9,082 nucleotides of DNA from JBECKQ01 sp040235375 (GTDB lineage: Bacteria > Planctomycetota > Phycisphaerae > UBA1845): positions 1-9,082 of the forward strand of contig JBECKQ010000202.1 in NCBI GenBank assembly GCA_040235375.1, read 5' to 3'. This document shows, in pieces, positions 1 through 5,644 of this stretch (its first letter is position 1; every line of letters starts with the position of its first letter). The translations under genes were made by a program, and so were the position numbers. The notes under the pieces were generated by a model, which had not been told where the DNA came from, ran no database searches, and was given only the letters and a program-made list of their open reading frames with translations.

Positions 1-1
1 G

Positions 2-166
2 CAATGGATGCGCCCGGATCTCGAATGGATGATCGACGCCACGGACGATGCCTATCGCGAAGCCTTGCACGGCAGCGCCATCAAACGCGCCAAGCCACAA
101 ATGCTGCGCCGCAACGCGCAGAACGCCCGCGATAACCTGAAGTGGCTACACAACGATGGCAGTTGA
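2..166 (+). CDS. queG: C-terminal end of probable epoxyqueuosine reductase QueG (partial)
   Basis: Only the last 54 codons are present; the gene begins left of the window and ends at a TGA. The fragment holds an acidic/aromatic stretch (TDDAYREAL), then HGSAIKRAKPQMLRRNAQNA. This resembles the part of QueG just after its two 4Fe-4S clusters, where E. coli has a comparable 'GSAIRR...LRNIAVALGN' segment. QueG is a cobalamin and iron-sulfur enzyme that reduces epoxyqueuosine to queuosine in tRNA, the last step of de novo queuosine synthesis. The catalytic and cluster-binding parts are outside the window, so the call rests on a short C-terminal similarity recalled from the family. Only 13 bases separate it from the convergent murJ stop, and I see no hairpin between them. 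A queuosine-salvage gene lies about 2.4 kb away on the same strand, which gives modest contextual support. Confidence 0.55.
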   Translation, partial: QWMRPDLEWMIDATDDAYREALHGSAIKRAKPQMLRRNAQNARDNLKWLHNDGS

Positions 167-179
167 ACAGCGGAACCGA

Positions 180-1736
180 TCAATCCTCCTGCGCGGCTGA
201 GGCCCGTTCGGACCGGAGGATGATGCCCAATTCCTCCATCGACAGGGCGCGGGTAATCGCGATGTAGATCAGGCCACCGGCGGCGATCGCCGCCACCAGC
301 ACCACCGTCTCGCGCTCGCTGAGGAGCGCGCGAGACGTGGAGCCGTTCATCAGCCACCAGACGGCCGCGCCCATTGCGGTCGTGGCCGCCACCGACTGTA
401 CGGCTGTCGTGATGGTGCTTCGCCACTGCAATTGCGGCAGGCGGCGCGTCAGCGCGGTGGCCAGAAGCGCGGTCTGAAGGAATGCGGTGATCGCGGTGGC
501 CAGGGCAACGCCTGACTCACGCATGGGCCCCACCAGCAGCAGGTTCAGAACTAGGTTGAAGAGCACCATGCTCATGGCGATCCGGACCGGCGTGCGGCTG
601 TCTTCCATCGAATAGAACGAGCGAACGAGAATGTGCTGCATCGAGTACGCCCATATTCCCAGGCCGTAATAGCTCAGCGAACTCGCGACACGCGACGTGT
701 CGGACGGCGTGAACGCACCGTGCTGGAACAGCGTGCGGACCAGCGGCCCAGCAATGAGGATCAGCCCGACGCCGGCCGGGATCGTAATGAACAGCGCCGT
801 GCGCATGCCGTATTCGATCGCGCGAGCGAGCCCCGAGCGGTCATTGGTCGCGTGCGCGTGCGCCAGCATGGGAAAGATCGCCGTGGCGAGGGCCGTCCCG
901 AAAATCCCGAGCGGCAGGTTGTAGAGATACTGGCTGAAGCCGAGCACGGCCGGACCACGCCCGTCGGGGACGAAGAAGAACGCGATCAGAAAGTCGCAGA
1001 ACGTGTTGATCTGCACGGCCGACAATCCGATGATCATCGGCGCCATCATCTTCGTGACCCGCCGGACGCCCGAGCCCGCCCAGTCGAAGTTGACCCGCAC
1101 CTTGAATCCGATCCCCCGGACCCAGGCGACCTGCATGCCCAACTGGAGCCCGCCGGCGACGAGCACGCTGACGGCCACCACGATCAGGTGCGCATACGGA
1201 CTCAGTCCGAGGATCGCGCCGCCGAACCACGCCGTCAGCATGACCACAACGTTGAACACAAGCGGCGCCAGCGCGGGCGAGGTGAAACGATTGCAGCTCT
1301 GCAGCACGCCGCCGAAGAACGCCGTCAGGCAGATCAACGGCATATAGGGCAGCATGACCGCCGCCAGAACGAGCGTCGGGCTGGGCGTGAACCTGCTGAT
1401 GACAAACAGCACCAGCTCACCGACGACCAGCAACGCCAGGAGCACCGAGCAGGCGAAGGTCAGCACGCCGCCGGTCAGGCGCTCGGCCGCTTCATCCCCG
1501 TCGTCCGCACGGGAGCGGGCGAACACGGGGATGAACGACGACGTGAGCGCTCCTTCGCCGAAGAGCCGGCGGGCCAGATTCGGCAACTGAAATCCGATTC
1601 GAAAGGCGCTGAACAGCGGGCTGGCGCCGAAGAAATGGCCGTACACCATCTCCCGGAGCAGCCCGAGCACGCGAGAAGCCAGGGTCAAGGCCGCGATCCG
1701 GCGGGCCGCCCCCACGAATCGATGATGCTTGGACAC
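180..1736 (-). CDS. murJ: MurJ/MviN-type lipid II flippase
   Basis: A 518-residue polytopic membrane protein of the MOP exporter superfamily that should flip undecaprenyl-linked lipid II across the inner membrane for peptidoglycan synthesis. The N-terminal signature is clear: SRVLGLLRE (residues 21-29), FQLPNLARRLFGEGA (49-63), then repeated hydrophobic helices to the C terminus, consistent with about 14 TM segments. The length matches E. coli MurJ (511). Arg22, Arg28 and Arg56 align with E. coli Arg18, Arg24 and Arg52. Ser43 aligns with Asp39, and Gln269-Tyr270 in SQYLYNLPLG align with Asp269-Arg270, so two charged cavity positions are altered. I chose the GTG at 1736. The frame stays open to a TTG at 1859, but those 41 extra residues have no family counterpart and a promoter-like sequence lies inside them. 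The gene is convergent with the queG end. Confidence 0.93.
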   Translation of the reverse strand: MSKHHRFVGAARRIAALTLASRVLGLLREMVYGHFFGASPLFSAFRIGFQLPNLARRLFGEGALTSSFIPVFARSRADDGDEAAERLTGGVLTFACSVLLALLVVGELVLFVISRFTPSPTLVLAAVMLPYMPLICLTAFFGGVLQSCNRFTSPALAPLVFNVVVMLTAWFGGAILGLSPYAHLIVVAVSVLVAGGLQLGMQVAWVRGIGFKVRVNFDWAGSGVRRVTKMMAPMIIGLSAVQINTFCDFLIAFFFVPDGRGPAVLGFSQYLYNLPLGIFGTALATAIFPMLAHAHATNDRSGLARAIEYGMRTALFITIPAGVGLILIAGPLVRTLFQHGAFTPSDTSRVASSLSYYGLGIWAYSMQHILVRSFYSMEDSRTPVRIAMSMVLFNLVLNLLLVGPMRESGVALATAITAFLQTALLATALTRRLPQLQWRSTITTAVQSVAATTAMGAAVWWLMNGSTSRALLSERETVVLVAAIAAGGLIYIAITRALSMEELGIILRSERASAAQED

Positions 1737-1743
1737 GGCCGTC

Positions 1744-1772
1744 TTTATAGGGGTGGCGGGTTGCGGAAACAA
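1744..1772 (-). promoter_or_regulatory. Candidate promoter of murJ
   Basis: On the minus strand, TTGTTT (1772-1767) and TATAAA (1749-1744) are separated by exactly 17 bases. The -10 matches the sigma-70 consensus at five of six positions, the -35 at three. The GTG start of murJ begins 7 bases after the -10, where transcription would be expected to start, so the message may be leaderless; no Shine-Dalgarno sequence is visible. The rest of the 276-base divergent region up to fdxA contains no convincing gene, only a small GC hairpin at 1877-1894. Confidence 0.35.
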
Positions 1773-1962
1773 GGCGTCAACGATAGCTTCGCGGGCCGAT
1801 TTTGCGCCGGGGCATTCGCCTTCCAGCCGGAGGGGGAGGCGACGCGGCGCGCCTGGCAAGAGGCGCTCGCCGCGCGGGCAGCGGCGCGGCTGCCGGAATG
1901 TCTCCGGCCGAGCGTCGAGATTGGACTACTGTGGGCCGGCGGCGAGCAATAGAATCCGCCAG

Positions 1963-1968
1963 TATGAT
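1963..1968 (+). promoter_or_regulatory. Weak candidate -10 element for fdxA
   Basis: TATGAT matches the sigma-70 -10 consensus at five of six positions and lies 44 bases before the fdxA ATG. No matching -35 sits 16-18 bases upstream. TAGAAT at 1950-1955 is an equally plausible alternative, with TTGGAC at 1921-1926 too far away (23 bases) to be its standard -35. Confidence 0.2.
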
Positions 1969-2012
1969 CGGAGACCATCGCGCCACGCGCGAGCTAGGAT
2001 GGAGACCAGATT

Positions 2013-2351
2013 ATGACGCACATTGTTGCTGAGCCGTGCATCGCCTGTAAATACACGGATTGCGTGGCGGTGTGCCCGGTCGACTGTTTTCACGAGGGCG
2101 TGAACTTCCTGGTGATCGATCCCGATGTCTGCATCGATTGCGGCCTGTGCGTGCCCGAATGCCCGACCGCGGCCATATTCCCCGAGGACGACTTGCCGGA
2201 GAAGTGGTCGGACTACGTCGAGATCAACGCCAAATACACCGCCGACTGGCCGGTGATCGACACGCAGAAGGAGCCGCTTCCGGAGGCGGACGCCATGAAA
2301 GACGTCGAGGACAAGAAGGACAAGCTCGATCCCAACGCGTTCAGCGGCTAG
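2013..2351 (+). CDS. fdxA: 7Fe ferredoxin, FdxA type ([3Fe-4S][4Fe-4S])
   Basis: A 112-residue soluble, acidic electron carrier. Its first 55 residues closely match Azotobacter vinelandii ferredoxin I. By analogy, Cys9, Cys17 and Cys50 bind the [3Fe-4S] cluster and Cys21, Cys40, Cys43 and Cys46 bind the [4Fe-4S] cluster; Cys12 and Cys25 correspond to the non-ligand cysteines of the 7Fe proteins. The motif CKYTDCVAVCPVDCFHEG and the second motif CIDCGLCVPECP are intact. The C-terminal tail has the 'DWPVI...KEPLP.AD' pattern of the FdxA family and ends in a charged, lysine-rich segment. Family members serve as low-potential redox partners, and the sequence does not identify the partner here. 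The ATG is supported by GGAG at 2001-2004 with an 8-base spacer. The gene stands alone: the neighbour upstream is divergent and a terminator follows about 40 bases after the stop. Confidence 0.95.
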   Translation: MTHIVAEPCIACKYTDCVAVCPVDCFHEGVNFLVIDPDVCIDCGLCVPECPTAAIFPEDDLPEKWSDYVEINAKYTADWPVIDTQKEPLPEADAMKDVEDKKDKLDPNAFSG

Positions 2352-2389
2352 GGCGGGCGCGTGTTCGAATCCGCGATTGTGCTGCTCAG

Positions 2390-2420
2390 ACGCATCGGCC
2401 GGCCCCGGCCGGTGCGTTTT
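2390..2420 (+). terminator. Strong intrinsic terminator after fdxA
   Basis: ACGCATCGGCCGG pairs with the downstream CCGGCCGGTGCGT in a 28-base near-perfect palindrome (2390-2417). The stem is about 12 bp with a single G-T wobble and a loop of about 4 bases, followed at once by TTTTCT. It lies 38 bases past the fdxA stop and should insulate qng1 from fdxA. Confidence 0.85.
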
Positions 2421-2430
2421 CTATGCGCAG

Positions 2431-2481
2431 TGTGGCACGGGCATCCTGCCCGTGATTCACATGCGCCAGGCCCGTGCCACA
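2431..2481. repeat. Palindromic intergenic repeat with GTGGCACGGG core
   Basis: The outer arms TGTGGCACGGGC (2431-2442) and GCCCGTGCCACA (2470-2481) form a perfect 12-base inverted repeat. A second, nested hairpin uses the left arm: CACGGGCA (2436-2443), loop TCC, TGCCCGTG (2447-2454). The two pairings exclude each other. Read on the minus strand, the element gives HGQDARAT, a spurious peptide I recognise from automated annotation of planctomycete and verrucomicrobial genomes, which points to a dispersed repeat family rather than coding sequence. It sits in the gap between the fdxA terminator and qng1. I see no target-site duplication and no transposase nearby. Confidence 0.75.
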
Positions 2482-2492
2482 ACAAAAGTCGC

Positions 2493-2498
2493 TATGAT
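2493..2498 (+). promoter_or_regulatory. Weak candidate -10 element for the Qng1 gene
   Basis: TATGAT, the same hexamer seen upstream of fdxA, lies 50 bases before the ATG and 11 bases after the palindromic repeat. At the expected -35 distance the sequence is GC-rich repeat arm (around 2470-2476), so the call rests on the hexamer and position alone. Confidence 0.2.
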
Positions 2499-2548
2499 GG
2501 ACCCGATTCAGTAACAGTAAGCTCGCGATCGGTGACGGAAGAGCAACG

Positions 2549-3514
2549 ATGACCAATGCCCCCCTGCCCGACATCCTGACCTCCGTTCAACCGGTGATCG
2601 AGGCCGCTCGGCACGTTTCGATCGACCAGTCGGCGCTCGATCGTCTCGCCGACCGGCTGGCCGTGGAAGAATGGGGCCGCGTGAGGGCGGACGAATGCCT
2701 GGCGTTCACCGGTTCGCGAGAGGACTGCGCCAACTTCACGCTGCTGTACGACGCACTGAACTTCTGCTTCTGGTCCGACCAGCCGTGGGAGGTCGAGTAC
2801 CGCGGCGAAACCTGGATGCGGACGGACGCCATGCAGGCCGGCCTACTGCGAGCGATCGGGGAAGACGCCGGATGGCTGCAACCGCAGCGATGGGCACAAG
2901 TTGAGGACGGCGACCTTGCCCACGTCTTCCGCGGCAAAGGCACGATGCCGCTGCTCGACCGCAGGCGTGAGGTGCTGCGCGAAACCGGGGCGATAGTCTG
3001 CGATCGCTTCGGCGCCAGCTTCGCCAACGCGGTTCAGCAAGCCGGATCCGACGCTCGCTCACTGGCGTACCTTCTGACCGAGGTGTTTCCGTCGTTTCGA
3101 GACGTTGCCCGTTACGCGGGCAAGCCGGTCGCGTTTCTCAAGCGGGCCCAAATCTGCGCGGCCGACCTGCACCGCATCTGGCTGGCCAACGGCTTCGACG
3201 GCCTGACCGGCCTCGAGCGTCTCACCGTCTTCGCCGACTACCGCCTGCCGCAACTGCTGCGGCACGAAGGAGTCGCAGTACCGGCCCCGAAGCTCGCGCG
3301 GCGGATCGACAGTCTGACGCCCATCCCGGCCGGCAGCGAGGAGGAAGTCGAGCTGCGGGCGGCGACTATCTGGGTCGGCGAGCTACTGTGCGAAGCGCTC
3401 GCCCGCCGAGGGCAGGCTGTCCACGCCTGGCGACTCGATTACGAGCTGTGGCGGCGGGCGCGGAATCCGGCCATCGCCGTCCCCCACCACCGCACGATCA
3501 CCCACTTCTATTGA
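2549..3514 (+). CDS. Queuosine 5'-phosphate N-glycosylase, Qng1/DUF2419 family
   Basis: A 321-residue cytoplasmic protein of the queuosine salvage family (human QNG1/C9orf64, about 340 residues; a Sphaerobacter homolog is also known). These enzymes hydrolyse queuosine 5'-monophosphate to release queuine, which can be put back into tRNA. Family landmarks run in order: NFCFW (71-75), FPSFRD (180-185), KRAQ (198-201), FADYRLPQLL (228-237), the acidic LDYELW (296-301) and the C-terminal HHRTITHFY (313-321). The Asp/Tyr-rich FADYR and LDYELW motifs are the likely catalytic and ligand-binding segments. The whole length is covered with no break. GGAAGAG at 2537-2543, 5 bases before the ATG, supports the start. 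No partner gene is adjacent. The final 7 bases overlap the end of the convergent VKOR gene. A probable QueG lies upstream on the same strand. Confidence 0.88.
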   Translation: MTNAPLPDILTSVQPVIEAARHVSIDQSALDRLADRLAVEEWGRVRADECLAFTGSREDCANFTLLYDALNFCFWSDQPWEVEYRGETWMRTDAMQAGLLRAIGEDAGWLQPQRWAQVEDGDLAHVFRGKGTMPLLDRRREVLRETGAIVCDRFGASFANAVQQAGSDARSLAYLLTEVFPSFRDVARYAGKPVAFLKRAQICAADLHRIWLANGFDGLTGLERLTVFADYRLPQLLRHEGVAVPAPKLARRIDSLTPIPAGSEEEVELRAATIWVGELLCEALARRGQAVHAWRLDYELWRRARNPAIAVPHHRTITHFY

Positions 3515-4968
3515 TCTTGTTCGGAATCGACCGGTTGCGTGGCCGGCCGCTGAGCGCCCTGCTGCATGGCGAGTGTCTGATCGTAGCGGCGCTCGACTTC
3601 CTCCCAGAAGGCACGCTGCTCCCGACAGAGAGACGGAACCCGCCGGTTGGCGAGGTACGCCGTCGGCGTGCCCAGCACGTCCACCTTTCGGCCGAGCTCG
3701 ATGTCTGCCACTATCCGGGCCTCGACCGCGTCCGACGCCATCGTGTCGAGGAACTCGGCCGGGTCGATCTTCAGCTCCGCCGCCAGCCGTGGGTACGTGT
3801 CTCGGTCATTCAAGTCCTGGCGATGGGCGAACAGCCAGTCGTGCGCACGCCAGAAGGCCGCGTCGCCGCCGAGTATTCTCGCGGCCTCGGCAGCATCGGC
3901 GGCTTCGCATGCAGCGGAGTGAAACGCCTTGTGCACGTACGGATTGCACGCGGAGTCCACCGGATAGTGCTTGAACACGATCGTCAGGCGGTTGCCGAAA
4001 ATCGGCTCGATCGTCTTCCTCAGGTACCTGGCGAAGCCGGCGCAGTGCGGGCACTGAAAGTCGCTGAACACGACCAGTTGGAGCCGGTTGGGGCCCGCGT
4101 TTATCGCCGGGTCGTCGGCGGTGATGGGAATGTCGTGGTGCTCGGCGACGCTGTAGATTTCGTACAGCGTGTCCGGATGGGAGACCACCATGTTGATCTC
4201 CCGGCGGGCGTCGGCGTACTGTGCCTCGGCGATCAGCCGGCCGCGGAACATGCTCGCGTATTCGTGGAACCACCACTCGGCCGTCATCACGGCGACAACA
4301 CCGGCCAGCGTCACCAGCGCCAGACGCAGCGTCGGGTGCGGCAGCGCTGCGGCCGGCGGATGCGGCACGTCCTGCAACTCACCAGCCGACTCACTCCGCT
4401 CGACATCGGCAACGTGCGGGACTGCACGCGGTTTTCTCGGCCAGAGCAGCACCCCACCGACCAGCAGCAGAGCGTTAATCCCGTGGACGACTGCGCACCA
4501 CGGGCACCACGCCTTCAGGTCGGAAAAGAACATGACGTACGTGAAGAACAAACTGCCCAGCACGCCGATCGAATTGAAGGCCAGCGGCGCCAGATGCCAG
4601 CGCCGGCGGTCGTAGCTCGGGCGGCCGATCGCGATGTACCACGCCGCCAGAGCGCTGAAGTACATCCAGCCGAACAGACCCACCGGTCGCGGCTTCACCG
4701 CCAACCTGTTGAACACGATCACCATCTGGTCCGTCGACCGGTTGGAGGAGCCTTCGGGGATCGGCGGAATGGTGCCCCACTTGCTGGCCGCCACCTCGTC
4801 GCAACTGCGGCTGTCGTCCACCGCGCCGCGGTCGGCCTCGCAGACGGCGTCAAACCAGGCAAGGCCGGTTCTTTTCACCTCGTGCTTGACGAGCAGGTTC
4901 CAGCTCAAGAACGCGCCGGCGAGCGCTAATACGATCGTCGGCAGAAGGATGGGCCATGTACGGCGCAT
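3508..4968 (-). CDS. VKOR-DsbA fusion, extracytoplasmic disulfide-bond formation protein
   Basis: A 486-residue membrane protein joining a vitamin K epoxide reductase domain to a DsbA-like thioredoxin domain. VKOR replaces DsbB: it passes electrons from its thioredoxin partner to quinone and so keeps that partner oxidised. TM segments are visible near 7-27, 97-115, 126-148, 156-177 and 216-232. The VKOR cysteines are Cys43 and Cys56 (loop pair) and Cys155/Cys158 in CPWC. After a proline-rich linker (180-213), the thioredoxin domain has FSDFQCPHC (301-309) with Cys306/Cys309 and the cis-proline motif GTPTAYL (433-439). About 26 residues are inserted between SKWGTI (62-67) and PVGLFG (95-100), which adjoin in typical VKORs. 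Extra cysteines are 341, 354 and 448. The start is an ATG without a clear ribosome site, 18 bases after the upstream kinase stop, so the two are probably cotranscribed. Confidence 0.92.
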   Translation of the reverse strand: MRRTWPILLPTIVLALAGAFLSWNLLVKHEVKRTGLAWFDAVCEADRGAVDDSRSCDEVAASKWGTIPPIPEGSSNRSTDQMVIVFNRLAVKPRPVGLFGWMYFSALAAWYIAIGRPSYDRRRWHLAPLAFNSIGVLGSLFFTYVMFFSDLKAWCPWCAVVHGINALLLVGGVLLWPRKPRAVPHVADVERSESAGELQDVPHPPAAALPHPTLRLALVTLAGVVAVMTAEWWFHEYASMFRGRLIAEAQYADARREINMVVSHPDTLYEIYSVAEHHDIPITADDPAINAGPNRLQLVVFSDFQCPHCAGFARYLRKTIEPIFGNRLTIVFKHYPVDSACNPYVHKAFHSAACEAADAAEAARILGGDAAFWRAHDWLFAHRQDLNDRDTYPRLAAELKIDPAEFLDTMASDAVEARIVADIELGRKVDVLGTPTAYLANRRVPSLCREQRAFWEEVERRYDQTLAMQQGAQRPATQPVDSEQDQ

Positions 4969-4986
4969 GTAACGACTGTGAGCGTG

Positions 4987-5592
4987 CTAGATGTTCGCGG
5001 GCACCACGTCGACTAGGGCATCGCAAATATCGCGCAGCACCGCCAGCGGCGGTTGATCCGCGTTGATGTTCGCCAGGAGCGAGTCGTCGTAGCACCGGAG
5101 AACCGGGAGGGTTTCGTCCTCATAGACCTTGATGCGGTTGAGAATGACGCTTTCCTTCGCGTCGTCCGGACGATTCGACTTGGCTGCCCTGCCCTTCAGT
5201 CGCTGCACGAGCTTCGCCTGTTCGTCCATCTTCAGATGGATGACGCGGAGCACGTCCACGAGCGGGCTCAGGTGCTTCACCTGCGAGGGCGTCCTCGGTA
5301 TGCCGTCGAGTATCAGCACGTGGTAGTCAGGGCGGATCTCTCCGGCGGCCACTTTCGCCTCGACATGCTCGCGCCAGACACGCACGGTCAATTCGTCCGG
5401 CACGAGGAGGCCCTTGGTTGAGTACGACAGGAACTCCTTGCCTGTTGCGCTCTGCTTGTCGAGGCCACGGAAGATGTCGCCCATCGCCAGGTGATACAGG
5501 TTGGGCATGCCGGCCAGCGTGACACCCTGCGTCCCTTTCCCGCAGCCAGGGTAACCGAACAGCAGAATCGCCTTGTACTTCGTGCTCGCCAA
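4987..5592 (-). CDS. Adenylate-kinase-like nucleoside monophosphate kinase, short form
   Basis: A 201-residue cytoplasmic P-loop kinase that should transfer phosphate between ATP and a nucleoside monophosphate. Visible motifs: the Walker A loop GYPGCGKGTQ (13-22), MGDIFR (37-42, equivalent to the NMP-binding 'TGDMLR'), GLLVPDE (61-67), LDGIPRT (95-101, usually DGFPRT) and RLKGR...RPDDA (131-145) with the family's Arg/Asp pair. Between the last two there is no inserted LID with CxxC, so it is the short-LID type. AMP is the likeliest substrate by family, but the Phe-to-Ile change in DGFPRT and the atypical NMP site leave other monophosphates possible. The TTG at 5592 is chosen because GGGAG lies 8 bases upstream. 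The frame continues to an ATG at 5703, but that stretch overlaps the foldase gene and reads as low-complexity basic sequence. It sits between two exported-protein folding factors. Confidence 0.82.
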   Translation of the reverse strand: MASTKYKAILLFGYPGCGKGTQGVTLAGMPNLYHLAMGDIFRGLDKQSATGKEFLSYSTKGLLVPDELTVRVWREHVEAKVAAGEIRPDYHVLILDGIPRTPSQVKHLSPLVDVLRVIHLKMDEQAKLVQRLKGRAAKSNRPDDAKESVILNRIKVYEDETLPVLRCYDDSLLANINADQPPLAVLRDICDALVDVVPANI

Positions 5593-5600
5593 GGAACCGT

Positions 5601-5605
5601 CTCCC
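5601..5605 (-). promoter_or_regulatory. Shine-Dalgarno site deciding the kinase TTG start
   Basis: On the minus strand GGGAG is followed by an 8-base spacer and the TTG at 5592. It is the best ribosome site near the start of the kinase domain and fixes the N terminus just before the P-loop. Confidence 0.65.
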
Positions 5606-5610
5606 AGAAA

Positions 5611-5644
5611 ACGCCGCGGCCGCTGCCTGAGGGACGCGGCCGCG
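5611..5644 (-). terminator. Terminator-like hairpin between foldase and kinase genes
   Basis: Directly after the foldase stop, on the minus strand, CGCGGCCGC (5644-5636) pairs with GCGGCCGCG (5623-5615): a perfect 9-bp stem with a 12-base loop. The sequence then continues GCGTTTTCT. The T-run starts three bases after the stem and is short, so partial termination or attenuation is as likely as full termination. The stem is unusually GC-rich and contains two copies of the palindrome GCGGCCGC. Confidence 0.45.

Noticed and set aside
1737..1859. 41-residue N-terminal extension of MurJ from a TTG start
   Set aside because: It has no family counterpart, no ribosome site, and contains a promoter-like -35/-10 pair.
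1877..1894. Six-base hairpin GGCAGC/GCTGCC in the murJ-fdxA divergent region
   Set aside because: Short, with no T-run and no conserved core; expected by chance in sequence this GC-rich.
633..1952. 439-codon open frame on the plus strand, antisense to murJ
   Set aside because: Its translation is low-complexity Arg/Glu/His/Gln sequence typical of the reverse strand of a GC-rich membrane-protein gene, and murJ has clear family motifs.
2386..2574. Small minus-strand open frame of 62 codons between fdxA and qng1
   Set aside because: It spans a terminator and a palindromic repeat and contains the artefact peptide HGQDARAT; it is not a gene.
3388..4929. 513-codon open frame on the plus strand, antisense to the VKOR fusion
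   Set aside because: It has no recognisable domain, an Arg/His-rich composition and no ribosome site, and it overlaps the real end of qng1 in another frame.
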